A stretch of DNA of 64,000 bases, taken from NCBI RefSeq assembly GCF_005221285.1, contig NZ_CP039886.1, forward strand, positions 186,001 through 250,000, given 5' to 3'. Of the stretch, positions 8,185 through 17,276 are shown one piece after another (position 1 is the first letter of the stretch; each line of letters starts with the position of its first letter). The stretch is from Neisseria flavescens. GTDB taxonomy: Bacteria > Pseudomonadota > Gammaproteobacteria > Burkholderiales > Neisseriaceae. A program made the position numbers and the translations under genes. The notes beneath the pieces are model-generated. The model saw only the letters and a list, made by a program, of their open reading frames with translations, was not told where the DNA came from and ran no database searches.

Positions 8185-9245
8185 TTTCACGTTACATCAT
8201 CCGCCAAATGGCGGTTATGGCGGTTTACGCCCTCCTTGCCTTCCTCGCTTTGTATAGCTTTTTCGAGATCATCAACGAAGTCGGCGATTTGGGCAAAGGC
8301 AGCTATAACGGCACAACCATGGCGCAATACGTCCTTATGCAGATGCCCGCGCGCGCCTACGAACTCATGCCCCTCGCCGTCCTTATCGGCGGACTGGTTT
8401 CCCTCAGCCAGCTTGCCGCAGGAAGCGAACTGACCGTTATCAAAGCAAGCGGCATGAGTACCAAAAAAATATTACTGATTCTGTCGCAGTTCGGACTGAT
8501 TTTCGCTATCGCTACCGCCACACTCGGCGAATGGATCGCTCCCGTCCTCAGCCAAAAAGCCGAAAACATCAAAGCCGCCGCCATCAACGGCAAAATCAGT
8601 ACCGGCAATACCGGCCTTTGGCTCAAAGAAAAAAACAGCATTATCAACGTGCGCGAAATGCTGCCCGACCATACCCTGCTGGGCATTAAAATCTGGGCGC
8701 GCAACGACAAAAACGAACTGACGCAGGCGACGGAAGCCGAATCCGCCGTTTTAAACAACGACGGCAGTTGGCAGTTGAAAAACATCCGCCGCAGCACACT
8801 TAGCGAAGACAAAGTCGAAGTCTCCACCGCCGCCGAAGAAAACTGGCCGATTGCCGTCAAGCGCAACCTGATGGACGTATTGCTCGTCAAACCCGACCAA
8901 ATGTCCGTCGGCGAACTGACCACCTACATCAGCCACCTCGAAAACAACAACCAAAACACCCAAATCTACGCCATCGCCTGGTGGCGCAAATTGGTTTACC
9001 CCGTCGCCGCCTGGGTGATGGCGCTCGTTGCCTTCGCCTTTACGCCGCAAACCACGCGCCACGGCAATATGGGCTTGAAACTCTTCGGCGGTATCTGCCT
9101 CGGTTTGCTGTTCCACTTTGCCGGAAGGCTCTTCGGCTTTACCAGCCAGTTGTACGGCGTGCTGCCATTTTTGGCAGGTGCATTGCCGACGGTTTTGTTT
9201 GCACTGTTGGCGGTGTATCTGATACGCTGTCAGGAAAAAAGATAA
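8175..9245 (+). CDS. lptG: LPS export permease LptG
   Basis: Partner of LptF in the lipooligosaccharide exporter. At 356 residues it has the same plan: three helices, a periplasmic domain (about 130-260), three helices. The start lies within the end of lptF (GGAAAATGG), which fixes the stoichiometry of the pair. A terminator follows 16 bases after the stop. Confidence 0.94.
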   Translation: MDLISRYIIRQMAVMAVYALLAFLALYSFFEIINEVGDLGKGSYNGTTMAQYVLMQMPARAYELMPLAVLIGGLVSLSQLAAGSELTVIKASGMSTKKILLILSQFGLIFAIATATLGEWIAPVLSQKAENIKAAAINGKISTGNTGLWLKEKNSIINVREMLPDHTLLGIKIWARNDKNELTQATEAESAVLNNDGSWQLKNIRRSTLSEDKVEVSTAAEENWPIAVKRNLMDVLLVKPDQMSVGELTTYISHLENNNQNTQIYAIAWWRKLVYPVAAWVMALVAFAFTPQTTRHGNMGLKLFGGICLGLLFHFAGRLFGFTSQLYGVLPFLAGALPTVLFALLAVYLIRCQEKR

Positions 9246-9260
9246 GGCAAAATAAACTTC

Positions 9261-9292
9261 AGGCCGTCTGAAAGGCAATCTTCAGACGGCCT
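9261..9292. terminator. Terminator of lptF-lptG
   Basis: An inverted pair of uptake sequences with loop AGGCAATC lies directly behind lptG. Confidence 0.85.
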
Positions 9293-9334
9293 GAGTATTT
9301 TGTGTGCAAAAAACAAAATGCTAAAGTAAAATAA

Positions 9335-9441
9335 TATAGTGGATTAAATTTAAACCAGTACGGCGTTGCCTCGCCTTGCCGTACTATCTGTACTGTCTGC
9401 GGCTTCGTCGCCTTGTCCTGATTTAAATTTAATCCACTATA
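9335..9441. repeat. Correia element, short form (107 bases)
   Basis: It begins TATAGTGGATTAA and ends TTAATCCACTATA, with the typical interior (CAGTACGGCG..., TGTACTGTCTGCGGCTTCG). It lacks the ~50-base central segment with the IHF site found in full-length elements. Its right end is 28 bases before the glycosyltransferase start, and Correia termini can carry promoters, so it may drive that gene. Confidence 0.93.
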
Positions 9442-9469
9442 CCTTTCCAAACCAATGCGGCTATTGAAA

Positions 9470-10690
9470 ATGTCCCAAACCATCTGCTTGAATATGATTG
9501 TCAAAAACGAAGCGGCAATCATCGAAGAAACACTGGCCAACATCACCGACCACATTAAACTTGACTACTATGTCATCAGCGACACCGGCTCGACCGATGA
9601 TACCGTCGGCGTGTTCCGCCACTTTTTCGATGCAAAAAGCATCGCAGGCGAGATTCATCATGATGGTTGGCAAAATTTTGCGTACAACCGCAATCAGGCG
9701 TTGAAACACGCAAAAGACAAAACCGATTATGTGTTGATTTTTGATGCGGACGACCGCTTTGAAGGCAAATTGGAATTGCCCGAGCTGACCGCCGACCGTT
9801 ACCGCCTCCGCATGCGAAATGCCATGGGCAGCGTGGTTTATTACCGTCCGCTGTTGTTGCGCAATGACGGAACATTCTACTGGCGCGGCGTGTTGCACGA
9901 GTTTATCGAAACCGACAAACAAGATACCAGCGAAGCCACGCTTCATGGCGACTATATGGTTCTCAGCGGCCGTTTCGGCGCACGCAGCAATATGGCGAAC
10001 AAATACCTGCTCGACGCCGTTTCTTTGGAAAAAGCGTTTTACAGCCCTGAAGATGAGGAGCTGAAACCGCGTTACGCCTTTTATGCGGCGCGTTCTTATT
10101 GGGATTCTGATATGCCCGAGCGTGCAAGCGAATGGTTTAAAAAACGCATCGAGTTGGGCGGTTGGATTGAGGAAGTGACGGTTTCTTAACAACAACTGGG
10201 CGAGTGCTACAAATTAATGGGCAAACGCGATGAAGCCTTGGTGACTTGGTTGGCAGGCTACGATTACAATCCGCGCCGTGCCGAGTGTCTCTACCTTGCG
10301 CAAACCATGCTGCGTCAGGAAGGAAAATACCGCATTTCCCATGCGATCGGCCTGATGGCGAAACGCATTCCGTTCCCAACAGACGATATTCTTTTTGTCC
10401 AAAGCAATGTTTATCAGTTGGACATCGACTATGAATTGTCGGTTACCGCCTATGCGGCCGGCGATTTTCGCCAAGGCTATGAGTCTTGCAGACACTTGCT
10501 CTTGCTTAATGTACGCGAGGCATTGACCACGGTGACCATGCAAAATATGTGGCTCTACCGCGAACACGCGCAAACCGAAACGCGTGAAGCGTTGGAGCAG
10601 CTGGTGGCGGTGATGCAGCCTTATGCCGCGCAGGGCGGACGTTTGGCAGAAGTAACCGAATATTTTGCCGATATTTTGAAAAACCGTTAA
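9470..10690 (+). pseudogene. Family 2 glycosyltransferase, interrupted by an in-frame stop
   Basis: The N-terminal part (ICLNMIVKNE, DTGSTDDT, and the DxD-type sequence FDADDRF) is a GT-A fold transferase. The C-terminal part resembles TPR-like helices (LGECYKLMGKRDEAL). A TAA at 10187-10189 splits one continuous frame into 239 and about 166 residues; the next codons read straight on as QQLGECYKLMGK. A single base change from TAC or TAT would explain it. The N-terminal piece keeps the whole catalytic region and could still be made. The substrate is unknown; a sugar of the cell surface is likely. The start at 9470 is preferred over 9455 because family members begin near ICLNMIVKNE. Confidence 0.85.
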
Positions 10691-10734
10691 TCAGCACTTT
10701 GACCCAGCCGCCAGGCCGTCTGAAAGGAAATTTT

Positions 10735-11895
10735 TTGAGCAAGCGCAATCTGTTTTCCGTCGATAAATCTTTGGAGCAGCCCGAACGCGTCCTCTTGGTC
10801 GGCGTAATGCTGACGGCGGACTATTCCGGCGCAAACGAAACGCGCGAGCGCGGCTTTCAGACGGCCTTGACCGAAGCGGCAGAATTGGTGAGCGCGGCCG
10901 GCGGCGATTTGGTTTCTATCGAAACTTCACGCCGTGACAAACCGCATCCGGCTTTGTTTGTCGGTACGGGCAAGGCGGAAGAGTTGGCGGCAGTGGTCAA
11001 GCAGCATGATGTCGGGCTGGTCGTGTTCAACCACGAACTCACGCCGACGCAAGAGCGTAATCTGGAAAAAGAGCTTCAATGCCGCGTCCTCGACAGAGTG
11101 GGTTTGATTTTGGCGATTTTCGCCAAACGCGCCCAGTCGCAGGAAGGTAAGTTGCAGGTGGAGCTGGCCCAGCTGAACCATTTGAGCGGACGGCTGGTGC
11201 GCGGTTATGGACATTTACAAAGCCAAAAGGGCGGCATCGGCTTGAAAGGGCCGGGCGAAACCCAGTTGGAAACCGACCGCCGTTTAATCGGACAAAAAAT
11301 CACGGCATTGAAAAAACAGCTTGCCGATGTCCGCAAACAACGCGCCACACGCCGCAAATCGCGCATGAGCGGCCGTCTGAAAACCTTTGCCATTGTCGGC
11401 TATACCAACGCCGGAAAATCCAGCCTGTTCAACCGGTTGACCAAAGCGGACGTATTGGCGAAAGACCAGTTGTTCGCCACTTTAGATACCACTGCGCGAC
11501 GGCTTTTCCTGTCGCACGAAGCGAGCGTGATTTTGACCGATACCGTCGGCTTCGTCCGCGATTTGCCGCACAAGCTGGTGTCGGCGTTTTCCGCTACTTT
11601 GGAAGAGACGGCGATGGCGGATGTGCTACTTCACGTCGTTGATGCGTCCAATCCCGATTTTGAACGGCAGATGGACGATGTCAACGAAGTCTTGGAAGAA
11701 ATCGGCGCGCATGAAATTCCACAATTGGTGGTGTACAACAAAATCGATTTGCTGCCGTCAGGTGTGCGTGAAGCAGGCATTTTGCGCGACAATTCCGGGC
11801 ATGCCGTCGGCGTGAATGTTTCCGTTGCCGAAAGTTTGGGCTTGGACGGTTTGCGCGAAGCGATGATTGAATTGGCCGTACAGCCAAATGATTGA
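10735..11895 (+). CDS. hflX: GTPase HflX
   Basis: A ribosome-associated GTPase that helps split stalled or stressed ribosomes. The N-terminal HflX domain (GTGKAEEL, GPGETQLETDRR) is followed by the G domain with GYTNAGKSS (G1), DTVGFV (G3) and NKIDL (G4). The chosen start is TTG 10735, six bases after AAGGA, giving 386 residues; TTG 10699 upstream is in frame but has no ribosome site. Uptake sequences occur just before the start and inside the gene (coding FQTAL and GRLKT). Confidence 0.93.
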   Translation: MSKRNLFSVDKSLEQPERVLLVGVMLTADYSGANETRERGFQTALTEAAELVSAAGGDLVSIETSRRDKPHPALFVGTGKAEELAAVVKQHDVGLVVFNHELTPTQERNLEKELQCRVLDRVGLILAIFAKRAQSQEGKLQVELAQLNHLSGRLVRGYGHLQSQKGGIGLKGPGETQLETDRRLIGQKITALKKQLADVRKQRATRRKSRMSGRLKTFAIVGYTNAGKSSLFNRLTKADVLAKDQLFATLDTTARRLFLSHEASVILTDTVGFVRDLPHKLVSAFSATLEETAMADVLLHVVDASNPDFERQMDDVNEVLEEIGAHEIPQLVVYNKIDLLPSGVREAGILRDNSGHAVGVNVSVAESLGLDGLREAMIELAVQPND

Positions 11896-11911
11896 TGGTA
11901 TGGAATGAAAC

Positions 11912-11939
11912 AAGGCCGTCTGAATATTCAGACGGCCTT
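11912..11939. terminator. Terminator of hflX
   Basis: AAGGCCGTCTGAA and its complement with a tight TAT loop, 17 bases past the hflX stop. It also lies downstream of the convergent small gene. Confidence 0.88.
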
Positions 11940-11963
11940 ACCGTAAAATTTTAAATCCGAGGA

Positions 11964-12089
11964 TTATGCCGACAGAGGGCTTTTCTTTTTGAACACGCTT
12001 TCGTAAAGCATCCAAGCGGCGAGGCTCAGGTATACGGTGCTGGACAAAATGCCGATAACGGCGAAGATAGGCATAAGGCGATCAATCAT
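11964..12089 (-). CDS. 41-residue single-helix membrane protein
   Basis: This short frame reads MIDRLMPIFAVIGILSS and continues through a hydrophobic helix to a basic end (VFKKKSPLSA). A hydrophobic core with a lysine-rich C-terminus suggests an inner-membrane peptide with the tail in the cytoplasm. It shares the hflX terminator, being convergent. No family is recognised. The ribosome site is weak (GGGAAACC). That it is a gene at all is supported mainly by its sensible composition, position and intact frame. Confidence 0.5.
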   Translation of the reverse strand: MIDRLMPIFAVIGILSSTVYLSLAAWMLYESVFKKKSPLSA

Positions 12090-12449
12090 GGTGAGGTTTC
12101 CCAATAAGTTAGTTTTATAAGTAAGTGTGTATTTTTTTATTTCTGTCTTTGCGGAATGCCTAAAGTATGCTGCTTAAATGGATTGAGGTCAATAAAAAAT
12201 GTATTGTATTTTTTAAAAAAGTTCCATTTTTACATTAAAATAATTGGAAGTTTTTAAGGATAAACGGTATTTATATGTTACCGTTCATCATATGATAAAC
12301 GGTCAATACTTTGTTTTCCATGTTTTTTATAAAATTCGACAGTCTATTAATTCAAAGGTAAATGAAATGAGGCGAAAAACGCTTTTTGCTAAAATGTAAC
12401 CCCCTGAAACGATTGTTTCAGGCCGTCTGAAAAATAAATCGTACACATT
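12090..12449. other. AT-rich intergenic region before ccoI
   Basis: About 360 bases with no gene. It holds several near-palindromes (for example AACGGT...ACCGTT around 12265-12285), which could be regulator sites but match no motif I can name. At 12403-12422 there is a perfect 8-base stem (CCTGAAAC/GTTTCAGG) directly before an uptake sequence and the ccoI start. Confidence 0.5.
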
Positions 12450-14936
12450 ATGACATCTTCCACACATCCCCAAAAAAACTGCTTCCATTGCGGACTTGAA
12501 GTCCCGGAACATCTGCATCTGACGGTTCGTTTTGAAGACGAAGAACACGAAACCTGCTGCGCCGGTTGCCAAGCGGTGGCGCAGAGTATCATCGATGCAG
12601 GTTTGGGTAATTATTACAAACAGCGTACTGCAGACGCGGAAAAATCCGAATTGCCGCCGCCGGAAGTATTGTCGCAATTAAAGCTGTACGATTTGCCCGA
12701 AGTGCAGGCTGATTTTGTCGAGGTCGGCGCAGGGGATGAGCGCGAGGCGGTGTTGATGCTGGGCGGCATTACCTGCGCCGCGTGTGTGTGGCTGATTGAA
12801 CAGCAGTTGTTGCGCATGAAGGGCGTGGTGCGCGTGGATTTGAATTACAGTACCCATCGTTGCCGCGTGGTGTGGGACAGCGCCCACATCGAATTGTCGG
12901 ACATTTTGCTGAAAATCCGCCAAACCGGTTATACCGCCGCGCCTTATGATGCGCAAAAAATCGAAGTGCAGGCGCAGAAGGAACGCAAACAGTTTATCGT
13001 CAGATTGGCCGTGGCCGGTCTGGGTATGATGCAGACGATGATGTTTGCCCTGCCAACTTATTTTTACGGCGGCGACATCGAGCCGCTTTATTTGGAAATC
13101 CTGCATTGGGGCGGCTTTTTGATGGTGTTGCCCGTTGTGTTTTACAGCGCGTTGCCGTTTTACCGCGGCGCATGGCGCGACTGGAAAAACCGCCGTGTCG
13201 GCATGGATACGCCGATTGCCATTGCCATTGTGATGACCTTTATCGCCGGTATTTACAGCTTGGCTACCAACGCAGGGCAGGGCATGTATTTTGAATCCAT
13301 CGCCATGCTGCTGTTTTTCCTGTTGGGCGGGCGTTTTATGGAACAGATTGCCCGACGCAAAGCCGGCGATGCGGCGGAGCGGTTGGTCAAACTGGTTCCG
13401 GCATTCTGCCACCGTTTTCCGGCTTATCCGGAAAGCGAAGCCATCGAGGAAGCCGCAGTCGTCCGCCTCAATATCGGCGATACGATTGTTGTGAAACCCG
13501 GCGAAGTCATTCCGGTGGACGGTACGGTTTTGTCCGGCGAGAGTGAAGTTAACGAAGCCATGTTGACCGGCGAAAGCCTGCCCATCGTGAAAAGGCCGTC
13601 TGAAAAAGTAACCGCCGGCACGCTTAACACCAGTAGTCCTTTAATCATCCGCACCGACCATACCGGCGGCAACACGCGCCTGTCCCATATCGTCAAACTG
13701 CTCGACCGTGCGCTGGCGCAAAAACCGCGTGCCGCCGAGTTGGCAGAAAAATACGCGTCCAGTTTTGTATTTGGCGAACTCTTGCTTGCTATTCCCGTTT
13801 TTATCGGCTGGGCTTGGTATGCCGACGCACACACTGCCTTGTGGATTACCGTTGCCCTGCTGGTCATTACCTGCCCGTGTGCCTTGTCGCTCGCCACGCC
13901 GACCGCGCTGGCTGCTTCGACCGGCGCACTTGCCAAAGACGGCATTCTCATCAGCAGCAAACAAAGCCTGGAAACGCTTGCCCAAATTGACGACGTCGTG
14001 TTCGATAAAACCGGTACGCTGACCAAAGGGCAGCTCTCCGTCAGCCGTATGTTGTCCGCAGGCCGTCTGAACGAAGTCCAATCCCTTGCTATCGCACAAG
14101 CATTGGAACAGCAATCCGAACACCCCATCGCCCGTGCCATTTTGAACCATACGCTTTCAGACGGCCCTGTATCCGCGCTTGATGTGAAAGTGCAGCAACG
14201 GGTCAACCGTATCGGACACGGCGTCAGCGCGCAAATCGAATTTGACGGCAAAACCCAAGTTTGGGCTTTGGGCAAAGCGGTATTTGTTTCGGAAATTGCC
14301 GGTAATCTGCCCGAAGCCTTTGCCCATATCGACCACACAGGCGGCATTATTTTCTTGGGCAATCAAAGCGGTTTTCAGACGGCCTTTTTGCTGGAAGACC
14401 AAATCAAAGACAGCGCCGCTGAAATGTTGCAAAACCTGAAACAGCACGGCATCCGCCTGCACCTTTTAAGCGGCGACCGTCAGGCTGCCGTAGCCCAAGT
14501 CGCGCAAGAGCTGGGTTTGGATGCCTATCGTGCCGAAGCCACGCCTGAAGACAAACTGGCTTATGTAGAAAATCTGCAAAAACAAGGGCGTAAAGTCATG
14601 ATGATCGGCGACGGTATCAACGATGCCCCCGTCCTTGCCCAAGCCGACGTATCGGCCGCCGTGGCCACGAGTGCCGATGTGGCGCGAGACGGTGCCGATG
14701 TGGTTTTGCTCAATGATGATTTGAACGTTTTGCCCGTGATGATGGAACAGGCACGCCGCACCCATCAAATCATCCGCCAAAACCTGACTTGGGCGAGCGC
14801 ATACAATCTGGTTGCCGTTCCATTGGCCGTGTTTGGTTACGTTACCCCGTGGATCGCCGCGCTCGGCATGAGTTTCAGCTCGCTGCTGGTGTTGGGCAAT
14901 GCCTTGAGATTGTTAAAAACCAAAAAGGCCGTCTGA
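12450..14936 (+). CDS. ccoI: Copper-transporting P1B ATPase CcoI (FixI type)
   Basis: A membrane copper pump that supplies copper for cbb3-type cytochrome oxidase. The N-terminal extra metal-binding region has Cys11/Cys14 and Cys36/37/40, followed by a heavy-metal domain with GITCAAC (Cys109/Cys112). It then has eight predicted helices, the actuator TGES, the CPC copper site in ITCPCALS, phosphorylation loop DKTGT and hinge GDGIND. The 828-residue length and N-terminal domain distinguish it from general CopA detoxification pumps. At least four uptake sequences or close variants are read as codons inside the gene (near 13593, 14060, 14156 and 14374). Confidence 0.9.
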   Translation: MTSSTHPQKNCFHCGLEVPEHLHLTVRFEDEEHETCCAGCQAVAQSIIDAGLGNYYKQRTADAEKSELPPPEVLSQLKLYDLPEVQADFVEVGAGDEREAVLMLGGITCAACVWLIEQQLLRMKGVVRVDLNYSTHRCRVVWDSAHIELSDILLKIRQTGYTAAPYDAQKIEVQAQKERKQFIVRLAVAGLGMMQTMMFALPTYFYGGDIEPLYLEILHWGGFLMVLPVVFYSALPFYRGAWRDWKNRRVGMDTPIAIAIVMTFIAGIYSLATNAGQGMYFESIAMLLFFLLGGRFMEQIARRKAGDAAERLVKLVPAFCHRFPAYPESEAIEEAAVVRLNIGDTIVVKPGEVIPVDGTVLSGESEVNEAMLTGESLPIVKRPSEKVTAGTLNTSSPLIIRTDHTGGNTRLSHIVKLLDRALAQKPRAAELAEKYASSFVFGELLLAIPVFIGWAWYADAHTALWITVALLVITCPCALSLATPTALAASTGALAKDGILISSKQSLETLAQIDDVVFDKTGTLTKGQLSVSRMLSAGRLNEVQSLAIAQALEQQSEHPIARAILNHTLSDGPVSALDVKVQQRVNRIGHGVSAQIEFDGKTQVWALGKAVFVSEIAGNLPEAFAHIDHTGGIIFLGNQSGFQTAFLLEDQIKDSAAEMLQNLKQHGIRLHLLSGDRQAAVAQVAQELGLDAYRAEATPEDKLAYVENLQKQGRKVMMIGDGINDAPVLAQADVSAAVATSADVARDGADVVLLNDDLNVLPVMMEQARRTHQIIRQNLTWASAYNLVAVPLAVFGYVTPWIAALGMSFSSLLVLGNALRLLKTKKAV

Positions 14937-14973
14937 AAACAGCAAATTCATTGCTCAAACGAAAGAATACGCC

Positions 14974-15414
14974 ATGCCTAAAGCCACTTTTTATACACAC
15001 GTCGCCCAGCAGGCTGCCTTTGCCTGCCGCCTGATTGCGCGCGCCATACGCGATGGCGGGCAGATTTTGGTGTGGTCGGATTCTGCTGCGGCAGTACAGC
15101 AACTCGACATTGATTTGTGGCAGCAGATTCCCGAAAGCTTTATTCCGCATGAAGTCTGGCTGCCTACCGATCCCATGCCGTCTGAAACGCCGGTATTGCT
15201 TGCGTTTGGAAACGCATTGCCGAATATTCCGCAAGATTGCACAGTTTTGAACCTGTCTGCCGATTTTTGGAGCCAAGCCCCGGCCATTCCAAACCGTATC
15301 CTCGAAATTGTAGGCAACAGCTTGGAAGATTTGGCCGAAGCCCGAGACCGTTTCCGAGCTTATCGTCAGAGCGGATTTGAGATTGAGCATTTTTCGAGAG
15401 AAGGGAAGGATTGA
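14974..15414 (+). CDS. holC: DNA polymerase III chi subunit
   Basis: Chi links the clamp loader to single-stranded-DNA-binding protein. The 146-residue protein starts PKATFYTHVAQQ and shows the family layout, with a middle segment reading ILVWSDSAAAVQQLD, then a central LWQQIPESFIPHE and C-terminal FRAYRQSGF. A single uptake sequence (read AT-style near 15178) lies within it. It follows ccoI by 37 bases. Confidence 0.88.
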   Translation: MPKATFYTHVAQQAAFACRLIARAIRDGGQILVWSDSAAAVQQLDIDLWQQIPESFIPHEVWLPTDPMPSETPVLLAFGNALPNIPQDCTVLNLSADFWSQAPAIPNRILEIVGNSLEDLAEARDRFRAYRQSGFEIEHFSREGKD

Positions 15415-15440
15415 GTTTTAAAACAGCAAAGTTTTAATAT

Positions 15441-15480
15441 AAAAGGCCGTCTGAAGCAATAAAGTTTCAGGCGGCCTTTT
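15441..15480. terminator. Bidirectional terminator between holC and lysC
   Basis: An uptake-sequence inverted repeat with one mismatch in the right arm (CAGGCGGCC) and flanking A/T runs, between convergent genes. Confidence 0.85.
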
Positions 15481-15493
15481 TGACTGGCTGGAA

Positions 15494-16714
15494 TTAGTTG
15501 CCTAAGTCGAATGCTTTGTGCAGAACGCGGGTAGCCAGTTCCATGTATTTTTCGTCAATCAGGACGGATACTTTGATTTCGGAAGTTGAAATCATTTGGA
15601 TGTTGATGCCTTCTTCTGCGAGGGTGCGGAAGATTTTGGCGGCTACGCCGACGTGTGAACGCATACCCAAGCCGACTGCGGAGACTTTGCATACGGTGTC
15701 GTCACCGTCGATGCAGGCGGCGCCGATGCTGTCTTGGCGTTGTTGCAGCAGTTCGATGGTTTGTTTGTAGTCACCGCGTGGAACGGTGAAGGAGAAGTCG
15801 GTTGTGCCTTCGCTGCCGACATTTTGGATGATCATGTCGACTTCGATGTTGGCATCGGCCACTGCGCCGAGGATTTGGTAGGCAACGCCGGGTTTGTCGG
15901 GTACGCCGCGTACGTTGATGCGGGCTTGGTTTTTATCGAATGCGATACCGGTTACGGCAGCTCTTTCCATGTTTTCGTCCTCTTCAAAGGTAATTAAGGT
16001 GCCGTTGCCGCCGTCTTGCAGGCTGCTCAGTACGCGCAGGCGCACTTTGTATTTTCCGGCGAATTCTACTGAACGGATTTGCAAGACTTTCGAACCGAGG
16101 CTGGCCAGTTCGATCATTTCTTCAAATGTAACCGTGTCCATGCGGCGCGCTTCGGGTACGACGCGCGGGTCGGTGGTGTAAACGCCGTCCACGTCGGTGT
16201 AAATTTGGCATTCGTCCGCTTTGAGGGCTGCGGCGATGGCAACGGCGGAAGTGTCCGAACCGCCGCGGCCGAGGGTTGAGATATTGCCTTCGCTGCTGAT
16301 GCCTTGGAAACCGGCTACGATAACGACTTTACCGGCGGCCAAATCGGCACGCATTTTTTCGTCGTCGATGTTTTCGATGCGGGCTTTGGTGTGGGAAGTG
16401 TCGGTTTGGAGGGCGACTTGCCAGCCGGTGTAGCTCTTGGCATCAACGCCGATGTCTTTCAGAGCCATGGCCAGCAGACCGATGGTCACTTGTTCGCCGG
16501 TAGCGAGAACGACGTCGAGTTCGCGCGGATCGGGATGCTCTTGCATTTCGTGCGCCAGTGCGACCAGTCGGTTGGTTTCACCGCTCATGGCGGATACGAC
16601 GACTACGATGTCGTGTCCTTCGGCGCGGGCTTTGGCGACACGTTTGGCTACGTTTTTGATGCGTTCGGGCGAGCCTACTGATGTGCCGCCGTATTTATGT
16701 ACGATTAACGCCAT
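15494..16714 (-). CDS. lysC: Aspartate kinase
   Basis: Phosphorylates aspartate, the first step to lysine, threonine, methionine and diaminopimelate. It begins with VHKYGGTSVG (catalytic Lys) and has GRGGSDTSAVA in the kinase domain (1-245). Two ACT domains follow (about 265-406) that sense the end-product amino acids. At 406 residues it matches the single-function, lysine-type enzyme. It is transcribed leftward; the terminator that would insulate it from upstream rph is now split by an IS element. Confidence 0.96.
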   Translation of the reverse strand: MALIVHKYGGTSVGSPERIKNVAKRVAKARAEGHDIVVVVSAMSGETNRLVALAHEMQEHPDPRELDVVLATGEQVTIGLLAMALKDIGVDAKSYTGWQVALQTDTSHTKARIENIDDEKMRADLAAGKVVIVAGFQGISSEGNISTLGRGGSDTSAVAIAAALKADECQIYTDVDGVYTTDPRVVPEARRMDTVTFEEMIELASLGSKVLQIRSVEFAGKYKVRLRVLSSLQDGGNGTLITFEEDENMERAAVTGIAFDKNQARINVRGVPDKPGVAYQILGAVADANIEVDMIIQNVGSEGTTDFSFTVPRGDYKQTIELLQQRQDSIGAACIDGDDTVCKVSAVGLGMRSHVGVAAKIFRTLAEEGINIQMISTSEIKVSVLIDEKYMELATRVLHKAFDLGN

Positions 16715-16850
16715 GTTTCGTGCTTTCTTGTGGGGGTTGTCGGGCAGCTTGGTTTGCTGGAAGAAGGGTTATTATTACTATTTTTTACATGAAATTCAAG
16801 GATGGAACGTGCTTTTTTGAGTAAATACGCATAAAAGGGTTGGGTTGAAA

Positions 16851-16864
16851 AAGGCCGTCTGAAA
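16851..16864. terminator. Left arm of an uptake-sequence terminator split by the IS
   Basis: AAGGCCGTCTGAAA here pairs with the arm at 18120-18133. Without the IS the two would be separated by only a few bases. The hairpin behind rph is therefore broken. Confidence 0.8.
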
Positions 16865-16925
16865 GTTTGAACTGCACCCCAAAAGTTGGACACCCCCCCT
16901 CCAACTCACAAGGTGCAGTTTTTTT

Positions 16926-17276
16926 ATGAGCAAATATACATTACACTTCAAATACCAAGCCGTACTCCACTACCTGCACATACGCAGTCAACAGCGTACC
17001 GCAGACCACTACGGCATTTCCCGAACCAACCTGCGACGATGGATACGCGCCTATCAAGAAGGCGGCATCGGCGCACTCGAACATCCCCAATCCAAAACCA
17101 TGCCCCAACACCGCAAAAACCCCTTCATCGCCGACAAACCCGACCACGAAAAAACACAGGCAGAGCTTATCGAAGAGTTGTGCTATATGCGCGCAAAGGT
17201 TGCCTACCTAAAGGAGTTAAAAGCCCTCAGCAAAAAACAGACCGAAAAGGACAAAGCCAAACCGTCCAAACACTGA
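16926..17276 (+). CDS. IS3-family OrfA (DNA-binding)
   Basis: A 116-residue protein with an N-terminal helix-turn-helix (QRTADHYGISRTNLRRWIRA) that recognises the element ends, and a C-terminal basic coiled coil. A run of six A at 17232-17237 near the end is the probable -1 slippage point that joins it to OrfB. Confidence 0.88.
   Translation: MSKYTLHFKYQAVLHYLHIRSQQRTADHYGISRTNLRRWIRAYQEGGIGALEHPQSKTMPQHRKNPFIADKPDHEKTQAELIEELCYMRAKVAYLKELKALSKKQTEKDKAKPSKH

Noticed and set aside
10187..10192. Programmed stop-codon readthrough in the glycosyltransferase
   Set aside because: TAA is the least leaky stop and no known stimulatory context is seen; a point mutation is simpler.
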